DNA of 28,133 bases from NCBI GenBank assembly GCA_035938395.1, contig DASZGY010000045.1:1-28133 (forward strand), read 5' to 3'. The position numbers and the translations under genes are program-made. Shown in pieces: positions 15,026 to 22,308 of this stretch (positions are counted from its first letter, which is position 1; every line of letters begins with the position of its first letter). The stretch is from JALZAA01 sp035938395. GTDB taxonomy: Bacteria; Actinomycetota; Acidimicrobiia; IMCC26256; JACDBD01. A model generated the notes under the pieces. That model did not search any database and had not been told where the DNA came from. It saw nothing but the letters and a program-made list of their open reading frames with translations.

Positions 15026-16012
15026 TCACAGGTACCGAGAACGGTGTGACCGGTAGAACTCGATCGTCTGCGCGATCCCGTCGACGAAAGGTGTGCGCGG
15101 CTCCCATCCGAGCATCCGCTTCGCCTTCGACGAGTCGCCGAAATAGGAGCCGATGTCGATGGCGTCGCGATCGTGCGGCCACGGCACCGACTCGACCGAT
15201 CCCGAGCCCGCGGCGGCGACGATCGCCTCAGCGAGGGTACGAAGCGATAGATGCTCGTCGTTGCCGACGTTGAACACCTCGCCGGGCGCCTCGGCCGAGC
15301 GGGCCGTGAGCAGCAGGCATTCGACCACGTCGTCGACGTAGAGGCAGTCGCGCTCCTGCGCGCCGTCGCCGAAGACGGTGATCGGCTCGTCCGAGAGCGC
15401 GCGTCGAATGAAGATCGGCAGGAAGCCCTGCAGGTCGTCGCGGAGACGCTGGCGGGGCCCGTACACGTTGGTGAGCCGCACCGAGCTGGCCCGGATCCCG
15501 TACAGCTCGGCGTAGAGGCGGTGCAACTGCTCGGCGGCCCACTTGTTGATCCCGTTGACGTCGACGGGTGACACCGGGTGCTCCTCGTCGACGGGGAGGT
15601 ACCGCGGATGCCCGAAGATCTGGCGCGTCGACGTGTAGACGACAACCGCCTTCGACCCGACGTCGCGCAGGATCTCCAGGAAACCGAGCTGGCTGGCGGT
15701 GTTGACCTCGAGGTCGAAGCGGGGCCGGGCCATGGACTCGACGTGGCTCACCTGGCCGGCAAGGTTGAAGATCACCTCGGACCTGGCCGCGGCGTCACCG
15801 ACGAGCCCGACGTCGTCGACCTGCGCCTCGATCACGTCGATCGGGCCGGCGGCGGCGTCGAGGTTGCCGCGATCCCCGCCGTGGGTGGGCACGAGGGCGT
15901 CGACCACCGTCACCTCGGCGCCGCCCGCCGAGAGTGCGAGCGCGAGGTTCGACCCGATGAAGCCCAGCCCGCCCGTGACCAGGCACCGACGACCAGCAAA
16001 AGAAGAGAGCAG
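15026..16012 (-). CDS. NAD-dependent sugar epimerase/dehydratase, probable CTG start
   Basis: This extended SDR of about 328 residues acts on nucleotide sugars. The dinucleotide site TGGLGFIG sits at residues 13-20 if CTG 16012 is the start. No ATG, GTG or TTG lies in frame upstream of this motif before the gene would run into its neighbour. The first canonical start (GTG 15913) would delete the whole Rossmann motif. CTG 16012 gives the very ordinary N-terminus LLSSFAGRRCLVTGG, and CTG codons at 15982, 16024 and 16033 also exist. Other motifs are FNLAGQ, YTSTRQIFG and RLTNVYGPRQ. The YxxxK catalytic pair reads N153-G-I-N-K157, so the usual tyrosine is asparagine. It follows the thioesterase-like gene and precedes the aminotransferase, which would use its keto-sugar product. 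Confidence 0.85.
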   Translation of the reverse strand: MLSSFAGRRCLVTGGLGFIGSNLALALSAGGAEVTVVDALVPTHGGDRGNLDAAAGPIDVIEAQVDDVGLVGDAAARSEVIFNLAGQVSHVESMARPRFDLEVNTASQLGFLEILRDVGSKAVVVYTSTRQIFGHPRYLPVDEEHPVSPVDVNGINKWAAEQLHRLYAELYGIRASSVRLTNVYGPRQRLRDDLQGFLPIFIRRALSDEPITVFGDGAQERDCLYVDDVVECLLLTARSAEAPGEVFNVGNDEHLSLRTLAEAIVAAAGSGSVESVPWPHDRDAIDIGSYFGDSSKAKRMLGWEPRTPFVDGIAQTIEFYRSHRSRYL

Positions 16013-16034
16013 GGACTCGTCCAGAAGGGTCAGC

Positions 16035-16793
16035 TTACCGGGAGGCGTGTCGTTTGCCCGGCGCGCCCAAGCGGAGTTGCGCCGCCGAGCGCGTCTCGCC
16101 GCGTGCGGTGAGCCACACCCAAAGCACGTCTTCGTCGACCATCGAGCGCACCTCGACGGGATCGCCGGGCTCGATCGCGGCCCGGTGCTCGAGCTCAGCG
16201 CTCATCGGAGTGCGCCCGGGCGCGAGGCGCGCCAGCTCGTCCTCGACCGCGTACCAGTACGCCGCGTTGTTGACGTGACGGAGCAGGTCGAAATCGGTGG
16301 CGCGCACGGCCCACGAACGCGCGTGCGCGCCGGCGGGCGGGTGCGGGAGCGAGAGACGGCTGCTGACCTTCCGGCCGTCGGCCGCGGCGCCGTAGTGCTC
16401 GAAGAACCACTCCCCCAGTCGCGCCGGACGCCCGGCCCGATCGACGTACACCCAGATCGCGACCGCCTCCGCGACCGAGGATCCGCCGACGGCCAGGCTC
16501 GTCCGGCGCTCGGCCCAATGACCGCCGGTCCCGCTGCAGAACGTCGTGAGCTCGAGGTCGTCCCCGTATTGCGGCGACGGACCCAACACGAGGGCGGTGC
16601 GGCGCAACACCCACGCGCCGTCGACCCGCGGGTCGGCGACGTCATCGGCGTCGTCGGACGCCACGTCCTGGAGATAACGCGCCACGGCGTCGAGTCGGAG
16701 ACGGTTGGACCGATTCACATCGCCGAGACGGACGCGGCGGTGTGCGACGAAGCGCCGCCCGTGCTCGGGAGGCGGAAGGAATTCGTGTTTCAC
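16035..16793 (-). CDS. Acyl-ACP thioesterase-like double-hotdog protein
   Basis: This protein of about 252 residues resembles bacterial acyl-ACP thioesterases of the FatA/FatB-like family. The N-terminal hotdog has RLGDVNRSNRLRLDAVARYL followed by QDVASDDADD, and the C-terminal half has DFDLLRHVNNAAYWYAVED, where the DxxxHxNN segment (H-V-N-N) is the known active-site signature of the family. It would release free fatty acids from ACP or acyl-CoA in the cytoplasm. GTG 16793 or GTG 16799 is the likely start. The frame remains open to 17051, but that part is antisense-like sequence within patatin. It lies 40 bases downstream of patatin. Confidence 0.8.
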   Translation of the reverse strand: MKHEFLPPPEHGRRFVAHRRVRLGDVNRSNRLRLDAVARYLQDVASDDADDVADPRVDGAWVLRRTALVLGPSPQYGDDLELTTFCSGTGGHWAERRTSLAVGGSSVAEAVAIWVYVDRAGRPARLGEWFFEHYGAAADGRKVSSRLSLPHPPAGAHARSWAVRATDFDLLRHVNNAAYWYAVEDELARLAPGRTPMSAELEHRAAIEPGDPVEVRSMVDEDVLWVWLTARGETRSAAQLRLGAPGKRHASR

Positions 16794-16833
16794 CCGCACA
16801 TGCGTAGCGCGTCCGGCGCCTCGACTGCGCCGG

Positions 16834-18411
16834 CTACTGCGGGCGACGGTGTCGGAGGTCGTGGGCGACGACGCGCGCGATGTGCGCGAACACCGGCATG
16901 AGCGCGAGCCGCTCGCGGGCGGGAAGGTCCTGGAACGCGGTCCGGCCGTACGCCTGCCATTGCTCGCCGGGCCGGTACGCCTCTTCGGCGTGGGCGAGCG
17001 CCTGCTGTTCGAGCTCGCCGGGGAGGCCGTTCTCGCGCAGCCCGCCGGCACGTAGCCATTCGAGCGTGCTGCGGTACCCGAGATCGAAATCGCTCAGGCG
17101 CAGATCTCGCGAGAGGAACCCGCCGAAGTGGAAGAGGAACTCGCCGGCGAGCATCTGCGCAATGGGGATCGTCTCCGCCTCGGGCAGCAGGAGCGGCGAC
17201 ACCACCTCGAGCGCGATGCGCTCTTTGCCCGCGATGCCGGCGATCTGGGCGACGACATCACGCAGGAGCTCGGTCGTCGGCTTGTCGGCGACGGGCTGCG
17301 GCGCGGCCGCCGCTGGGTCCTTCTCGTGTGCACGGAGTGCGCGCCGCTGACCCTCGATGACCCCGGCAGCGCGGACGAGCGCATCGCGGAGGCGGGTGCC
17401 GCTGTCCGGATCGAGGTCGTCGAGCACCGGCCCGATCTCGTCGAACAGCCGACCGGTCCAGTCCAGCCTGGTGTTGAGCTGCTCGAGGTGCAGGAGGTCG
17501 TCGTAGACGGACTGGGTTCGCTGGAGGTCACGCGCCCGCAGCAGAGTGGCCAGCCAGGTGGGCGGGTTCAGCGGGTCGGCCCACGCCGTCCCGGTGGGCG
17601 CGCCGGTCGGGTTGGGATGGACGAGGAGCTGGATCCTCCGCGTGTCGGGCGACGAGTCCTCGTCCACCTCTCCCACGAGGTCGAGCGTGCGGGTGAGCGG
17701 CTCGCTGTCGAGGACCCCGCCGTCCGTGTACCAGAGGTGCTTCGACGGCGGGAAGTTCACGATGCCGCGGGCGCGGTAGCCGGCTTCGTCGCCGCTGCGG
17801 TCGAGCACGACGGGCCGGAATGCCAGCGCGTTCGCTGCGGAGGCGAGCGCGACATCGGTGGGTGAGGCGCGCGCCGGCTCGAGAAGCTCGCGTGCCGGCT
17901 GTCCCGAAGTGAACGTGAACGTCGCCCAGTCGAGTGATGTCGTCGCCCGCACCGGGTGTCGCGCCGAGAGGGTCGGTACGCGGTACTCGAGACCTCGCAG
18001 GGACGCCAGAGCCATCACCATGCGGATCGGAGCAACCTGGCACGCGGCGACGCGGTGGGCGGGCGCGCCGCGGTGGTCACGGGGGTCGAGGAGGTCGGCC
18101 GACGCCCGCCGCAACGCTTCGAGCGACAGCGGCTCGTCGGGAGCGTCGGTGCGCATCACCGCCAGCGAGTCACGCTCGACCCACGCTTCCCGCATCACGT
18201 AGACGGGATCGATGCCCTCGAGGAGGCAGCGGGCAGCCAGCATCCCGGTGATGGACCCAGCCGAGGAGCCCCCGATGGCGTCGATCCGGACCGCCGGGTC
18301 GTCACCCTGGCACAGCCCTCGGATCGCGCACAGCAACGCCGCCAGTGCGCCGCCCTCGTATGCGCCGAGTGCGACCGCGCCCGACATGGTGAGCGCGATG
18401 CGCAGCCTCAC
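16834..18411 (-). CDS. Patatin-like phospholipase
   Basis: This 525-residue protein carries the patatin catalytic layout. An oxyanion glycine-rich loop SGAVALGAYEGGAL stands at the N-terminus, the nucleophile is S50 in GGSSAGS, and the catalytic aspartate is D230 in YTDGGVLDSEPL. The family hydrolyses acyl ester bonds of phospholipids or other lipids. The long C-terminal region (residues about 260-525) is helical and resembles extensions on large actinobacterial patatins. There is no signal peptide, so it should act at the cytoplasmic side. The start is GTG 18411 with a weak Shine-Dalgarno, 13 bases after the acyl-CoA dehydrogenase stop. Phospholipase activity beside a thioesterase and acyl-CoA dehydrogenase suggests acyl-chain remodelling. 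Confidence 0.9.
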   Translation of the reverse strand: MRLRIALTMSGAVALGAYEGGALAALLCAIRGLCQGDDPAVRIDAIGGSSAGSITGMLAARCLLEGIDPVYVMREAWVERDSLAVMRTDAPDEPLSLEALRRASADLLDPRDHRGAPAHRVAACQVAPIRMVMALASLRGLEYRVPTLSARHPVRATTSLDWATFTFTSGQPARELLEPARASPTDVALASAANALAFRPVVLDRSGDEAGYRARGIVNFPPSKHLWYTDGGVLDSEPLTRTLDLVGEVDEDSSPDTRRIQLLVHPNPTGAPTGTAWADPLNPPTWLATLLRARDLQRTQSVYDDLLHLEQLNTRLDWTGRLFDEIGPVLDDLDPDSGTRLRDALVRAAGVIEGQRRALRAHEKDPAAAAPQPVADKPTTELLRDVVAQIAGIAGKERIALEVVSPLLLPEAETIPIAQMLAGEFLFHFGGFLSRDLRLSDFDLGYRSTLEWLRAGGLRENGLPGELEQQALAHAEEAYRPGEQWQAYGRTAFQDLPARERLALMPVFAHIARVVAHDLRHRRPQ

Positions 18412-18424
18412 TCTCGACGAGCCG

Positions 18425-19708
18425 TCAGCTCGCGGCGCGTTGCGTCCCGACCTTGAGCTCGCGGAAGGGCATCGTCTTGACTCGATCGGCGTCCGGCTCC
18501 TTCGGGAGCCCGAGGACCCGCTCGCCGATGATGTTCTTCTGCACCTCGTCGCTCCCGCCGTAGATCGACACCGCCGGAGCGAACAGCGCGAGTTCCTGCG
18601 CCACTCCTCCGCCCGGAGTGTCGGGGCCCATGAGCATCCCGTACGGCCCGAGGATCTCGAGCCCGAGATCTCGTGACAGACGCGTGATGCGGCTCATGAG
18701 CAGCTTGGCCGTATTGCCTTCGGGACCCGGCCCGCGCCCGGACGCCTTCGCCGCCTTCACCCGCAAACTGGTGAATCGGCCGACCTCGTTGAGGATGTGG
18801 AGCTGCGCCAGCCGCTGGCGGATGTTCGGGTCCTGGTCGCGGCCGACGTCCTTCGCCAGTTTCTCGAGCAGGTTCGATTGCCGGCCGGCCACGGCGCGCT
18901 CGGCGCGGTCGCGTCCCCGGCCGGCGGTGAGATCACCGACCCGCCGCTCGAGCTGCTTGGCCTTCTTCCCCGGCATCGCTCCGCCCACGGCGCCACTCCC
19001 ACCGCTGCCGAGGCCGGCGCGCTCGTTCGCCAGCGTCGTGTTGGCGACGGCCCAGCCGCCGTTCAGCTCGCCGATCATCGCCGACTGGTTCACGCGCGCG
19101 TCCGAGAAGAACACCTCGCTGAAGAGCGACCTCCCGGTCATCTCGCGCAGCGGTCGCACCTCGACGCCCGGTTGGTCCATCTCGATGGCGAAGTACGAAA
19201 TGCCCTTGTGCTTCGGCGCGTCGGGGTCTGTGCGCGCGACGAGCATGCCGAGATCGGCGGTCTGGCCGCCCGAGGTCCAGACCTTCTGCCCGTTGACGAT
19301 CCATTCATCGCCGTCGCGCTCGGCGCGGCACTGGAGGCTCGCGAGGTCTGAGCCTGCACCGGGCTCACTGAACAGCTGACACCAGGCTTCCTGTCCGTTC
19401 AGGATCGGCCGTAGGTACCGCTCGCGCTGCGCGTCGTTGCCGTGCACCAGAATCGTGGGACCGGCCAGCAACACGCCGAGGCCCGAAGGAGGTCCGATCG
19501 CTCCCGCGGCGCGCAGCTCGTCGTTGACGACACCGGCGAGCTCGCGCGGCAGGCCCTTCCCGAACCACTCCTCGGGCCAGGTCGGCATCGCCCAGCCCGA
19601 GTCGCACAGACGCTCCCACCACTCGGCGAGCGTGATGTCCGGGTCCCAGTTGTCGGCGATCCAGCCGCGCACATCGTCCCGGACCAGCTCGTCGGTCATG
19701 ACCGCCAC
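18425..19708 (-). CDS. Acyl-CoA dehydrogenase
   Basis: This full-length FAD-dependent acyl-CoA dehydrogenase of 427 residues introduces an alpha-beta double bond into an acyl-CoA. The middle domain has CQLFSEPGAGSDLASL and VNGQKVWTSGG, and the C-terminal domain has SIYGGSDEVQKNIIGERVLG. The position corresponding to the catalytic glutamate of medium-chain enzymes (YEGT) reads YGGS here. This occurs in the actinobacterial FadE branch, where the base is elsewhere or supplied by a partner, so the base is not assigned. There is a charged, glycine-rich insertion around residues 232-265 (GSGGSGAVGGAMPGKKAKQ). GTG 19708 is supported by GGGGG five bases upstream, and ATG 19699 is an alternative. It starts 11 bases after the ArsC-like gene. 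Confidence 0.92.
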   Translation of the reverse strand: MAVMTDELVRDDVRGWIADNWDPDITLAEWWERLCDSGWAMPTWPEEWFGKGLPRELAGVVNDELRAAGAIGPPSGLGVLLAGPTILVHGNDAQRERYLRPILNGQEAWCQLFSEPGAGSDLASLQCRAERDGDEWIVNGQKVWTSGGQTADLGMLVARTDPDAPKHKGISYFAIEMDQPGVEVRPLREMTGRSLFSEVFFSDARVNQSAMIGELNGGWAVANTTLANERAGLGSGGSGAVGGAMPGKKAKQLERRVGDLTAGRGRDRAERAVAGRQSNLLEKLAKDVGRDQDPNIRQRLAQLHILNEVGRFTSLRVKAAKASGRGPGPEGNTAKLLMSRITRLSRDLGLEILGPYGMLMGPDTPGGGVAQELALFAPAVSIYGGSDEVQKNIIGERVLGLPKEPDADRVKTMPFRELKVGTQRAAS

Positions 19709-19719
19709 GACATCCCCCT

Positions 19720-20073
19720 TCAGTCGAGTAGCTCGAGCACCTTCTCGGACGGGCGCGCGATCACCGCGCGCTCGCCCCGGAAGATCACGGGCCGCTGCAT
19801 CAGCTCCGGGTGCTCGAGGAGCAGCTCGATCACCGCATCACGCGTCGTGTAGTCCGACGCGGACAAGCCCAGCTCCTCGAATCGCCGGTCCTGACGGACC
19901 AGTTCCGCAGGTGGCACGTCAACGGTGTCGACGATGCGCTCGAGCGCGGCCCGATCGGGCGGCGCTCGCAGGTACTCGACGACGTCGTGGTCGACGCCTT
20001 CGTCGGCCAGGATCTCGAGCGCCCCGCGGGACTTGCTGCAGCTCGGGTTGTGGTACACGAGCAGGCGTTCCAT
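19720..20073 (-). CDS. arsC: ArsC-family arsenate reductase-like protein
   Basis: This 117-residue thioredoxin-fold protein has the glutaredoxin-dependent ArsC signature: C12 in HNPSCSKSR, with later arginines in RPVIFRGERAVIARP. These enzymes reduce arsenate to arsenite, and relatives (Spx, YfgD) act as redox regulators. The RPVIF segment favours the reductase side. There is no arsenite exporter or ArsR nearby, so a role in arsenic resistance is not supported by context, and it may act on another oxyanion or disulfide. It is the first gene of a seven-gene - strand operon. ATG 20073 follows TAGCCT by six bases, consistent with a leaderless transcript, and no Shine-Dalgarno is present. Confidence 0.82.
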   Translation of the reverse strand: MERLLVYHNPSCSKSRGALEILADEGVDHDVVEYLRAPPDRAALERIVDTVDVPPAELVRQDRRFEELGLSASDYTTRDAVIELLLEHPELMQRPVIFRGERAVIARPSEKVLELLD

Positions 20074-20079
20074 ATTCGA

Positions 20080-20085
20080 AGGCTA
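20080..20085 (-). promoter_or_regulatory. Candidate -10 of the seven-gene operon (leaderless)
   Basis: On the - strand TAGCCT is followed by exactly six bases (TCGAAT) and ATG 20073, the geometry expected for a leaderless message. No convincing -35 is visible. Confidence 0.4.
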
Positions 20086-20130
20086 CCCTCGACTCGTAAC
20101 GGCAATGCCGAGCCGGGACCGGAGGCGACC

Positions 20131-21258
20131 ATGGTCGAGACAGCGCGGCAGTTCCTCGGTCGCGACGACGTCGACAGCGTCGAGGCGATTCTCGCCGACG
20201 ACAGCATCGACTTCGGCGACCTCGTGCACCCGACGCCGGCGCGCGGCGACGCCATCTTCACGTGGGACTACGAGCGATCCCGGCCCGGCCTCGCCAAGCT
20301 GTACGAGAAGGCCAAGACGTCGCAATGGAACGGCTCGACGGACCTCGACTGGTCGACGCCCGTCGACCCGGAGCGGGTCGCGCTCGAGATGGCGCCGGCG
20401 GCGGCGATGTTCCAGCAGCGGATGGCCGAGCTGCCCGGCTCCCCTGTCGCGCGCTGGGGCCCGAAGGAGTGGACGCAGTTCCAGGTCGAGGCGCTCAACT
20501 GGCGGATGAGCCAGTTCCTCCATGGCGAGCAGGGCGCGCTGATCTGCACGGCCAAGATCGTCGCGACGACGCCGTGGATCGACGCCAAGTACTACGCGGC
20601 GACGCAAGTCATGGACGAGGCTCGTCACGTCGAAGTGTTCTCGCGCTACCTCGACACGAAGCTCGAGGGCCACTACCCCGTCAACCCCGCGCTGCAGCTG
20701 CTCATCGACGACATCATCGGCGACTCGCGCTGGGACATGACGTACATGGGCATGCAGATCATGGTCGAAGGGCTGGCGCTCGCCGCCTTCGGGTTCATGC
20801 ACCACGTGACCGAAGAGCCGCTCCTGAAGAAGCTGCTTCGCTACGTGATGGCCGACGAGGCGCGGCACGTCGCGTTCGGCGTCCTGTCGCTTCAGGAGTA
20901 CTACGCGGGACTCGGCGCGGCTGAGCTGCGCGAGCGACAGGAGTTCGCGTTCGAGGCCGCGTTGCGCATGCGCGACCGGCTGATGATGCATCGCGTATGG
21001 GAGACGATGGGCGTCGATCGCCGCACGGTCACCGAGTTCCTGCTCGGCATGCGCCGGATGCGGAACAACCCGTTCCAGGCCGCCTTGTTCTCGAAGATCG
21101 TGCCCAACTGCAAGAAGCTCGGTCTCCTCGACGCCGGCGACGGATGGTTGCGTGACCGCTTCACCGACAGCGGGGTGATCCAGTTCGAGGACGCCGCCGA
21201 CACGGGCGAGGAGTACGAGACGTTCGACGAGGTGGCCAAGGACCGCGCCGCCGGTTAG
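20131..21258 (+). CDS. Ferritin-like di-iron protein (R2/desaturase-like oxidase)
   Basis: This 375-residue all-helical protein has a complete carboxylate-bridged di-iron site: E133, E163 and H166 (DEARHVEVF), E213 (VEGLALAAF), and E243 and H246 (DEARHVAFG). The symmetric E-x29-ExxH-x46-E-x29-ExxH spacing matches ferritin-like oxidases and oxygenases such as ribonucleotide-reductase-R2-like and AurF-like proteins. It could hydroxylate or desaturate a hydrophobic compound, but the substrate is unknown. ATG 20131 has GGAGG five bases upstream, and the 57-base gap to the ArsC-like start holds the divergent promoters. The TAG stop overlaps the TAA of the convergent SnoaL-like gene in TTAG. Confidence 0.85.
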   Translation: MVETARQFLGRDDVDSVEAILADDSIDFGDLVHPTPARGDAIFTWDYERSRPGLAKLYEKAKTSQWNGSTDLDWSTPVDPERVALEMAPAAAMFQQRMAELPGSPVARWGPKEWTQFQVEALNWRMSQFLHGEQGALICTAKIVATTPWIDAKYYAATQVMDEARHVEVFSRYLDTKLEGHYPVNPALQLLIDDIIGDSRWDMTYMGMQIMVEGLALAAFGFMHHVTEEPLLKKLLRYVMADEARHVAFGVLSLQEYYAGLGAAELRERQEFAFEAALRMRDRLMMHRVWETMGVDRRTVTEFLLGMRRMRNNPFQAALFSKIVPNCKKLGLLDAGDGWLRDRFTDSGVIQFEDAADTGEEYETFDEVAKDRAAG

Positions 21259-21644
21259 GGCAAGTTCCTCGGCTCGCCGTCGAGGGTCTGGATGAAGACC
21301 TGGATGCGCCGGATGCGGCCGTGCTCGGGATCGCCGTCGAGGTCGAAGACGAGCGCCTCGGGCGTCGGGTGCGGCAGACCCTCGATCTCGACCGTCTCGG
21401 TGAGCTCGACCACCGCCACCCGCCCGTCGGCGGAGTACGTGACGCGGTCGACGCGCATCTCGTACCCGGGCAGCTTCGGCATCAGATCGGCGATGAAGTC
21501 GACGTACTCGGCCTTGTCGTCGTACTCGTCGCCCCACGGGCCCACACGGGCGAAGCCGTCGTCGCTGAGACACGCCGCCAGCGCGCTCCAGTCGTGGCCG
21601 ATGATCGCGTCGAGATACCGCTCGACGACGCCGGGCGCCGTCAC
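21255..21644 (-). CDS. SnoaL/NTF2-like protein
   Basis: This 129-residue cone-shaped alpha+beta barrel protein of the NTF2/SnoaL superfamily has an N-terminal VVERYLDAIIGHDWSALAAC helix pair, GYEMRVDRVTYSADGRVAVV strands and a closing IRRIQVFIQ strand. Members are isomerases, cyclases, hydrolases or non-enzymatic binding proteins, so no reaction can be named. GTG 21644 overlaps the Aat TGA as GTGA. The open frame continues to 22433 within the Aat gene, and that portion is not coding. The 3' end overlaps the ferritin-like gene by four bases. Confidence 0.8.
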   Translation of the reverse strand: MTAPGVVERYLDAIIGHDWSALAACLSDDGFARVGPWGDEYDDKAEYVDFIADLMPKLPGYEMRVDRVTYSADGRVAVVELTETVEIEGLPHPTPEALVFDLDGDPEHGRIRRIQVFIQTLDGEPRNLP

Positions 21645-22300
21645 CAGACCGGCCCGGTCCGGTCGAGCGCTTCGGCCAGCAGGTCGAGGTACTTCACCCG
21701 CGGGACGTCGACAGCGCCCAGCGACGACAGGTGCGGCGTCGTCCACTGGACGTCGAGGAGCATCGCGCCGCCCTCGCGTAGCAATTCGACGAGCGCGGCG
21801 AGTGCGGCCTTCCCGGCGTCGGTGACGCGGTGGAACATCGACTCCGCCGCGAACAGGCCACCGATCGCGACGCCGTACACGCCGCCCGCCAGCGCACCGT
21901 CGGGTGTCCACGCCTCGACGCTGTGCGCCCAGCCAAGCCGGTGCAGAGCCGTGTATGCGTCGACGAAGTCGTCGTCGATCCAGCCGTGCGGCCGGGTCGG
22001 TTCGGCGCACGCTCGCATGACGTCTGCGAAAGAGCTGTCGATCGAGACCGTGAACCGCGGGCGCGAGCGGCGCAGCGACCGGCTCTCGTGGAACGCGTCG
22101 AGCGGGAGGATCCCGCGCGGGTCCGGCGACCACCATGCAACCGGTCCGCCGCGGCCGACGCGCATCGGGAACAGGCCGCCGCGGTAGGCGGCGAGCAGCG
22201 TGCCCGGCTCGAGATCGGCGCCGACGCCGACGATCTCCGTCTCGTCGGCGGCGTTGGCCGCCGGCAGCAGCCAGGACGTCGGCGGCGGCTCGATCGGCAT
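21641..22300 (-). CDS. aat: Leucyl/phenylalanyl-tRNA-protein transferase
   Basis: This 219-residue enzyme attaches Leu or Phe from aminoacyl-tRNA to N-terminal Lys or Arg of target proteins, marking them for ClpS/ClpAP degradation by the N-end rule. Recognisable family segments are AYRGGLFPM, WWSPDPRGILPLD, SVEAW, GGVYGVAIGGLFAAESMFH and LLDVQWTTPHLSSLGAVDVPR. Length is close to the family norm. ATG 22300 is preceded by GAGGG five bases away, and GTG 22306 is an alternative. It lies between an acyl-CoA dehydrogenase and a SnoaL-like protein, a context with no obvious link to protein turnover, so cotranscription may only reflect dense packing. Confidence 0.93.
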   Translation of the reverse strand: MPIEPPPTSWLLPAANAADETEIVGVGADLEPGTLLAAYRGGLFPMRVGRGGPVAWWSPDPRGILPLDAFHESRSLRRSRPRFTVSIDSSFADVMRACAEPTRPHGWIDDDFVDAYTALHRLGWAHSVEAWTPDGALAGGVYGVAIGGLFAAESMFHRVTDAGKAALAALVELLREGGAMLLDVQWTTPHLSSLGAVDVPRVKYLDLLAEALDRTGPVW

Positions 22301-22308
22301 CGTCACCC

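Noticed and set aside
19720..20073. Arsenic-resistance locus
   Set aside because: Only an ArsC-family gene is present. No ArsR, ArsB or Acr3 is nearby, and the downstream genes are lipid and sugar enzymes.
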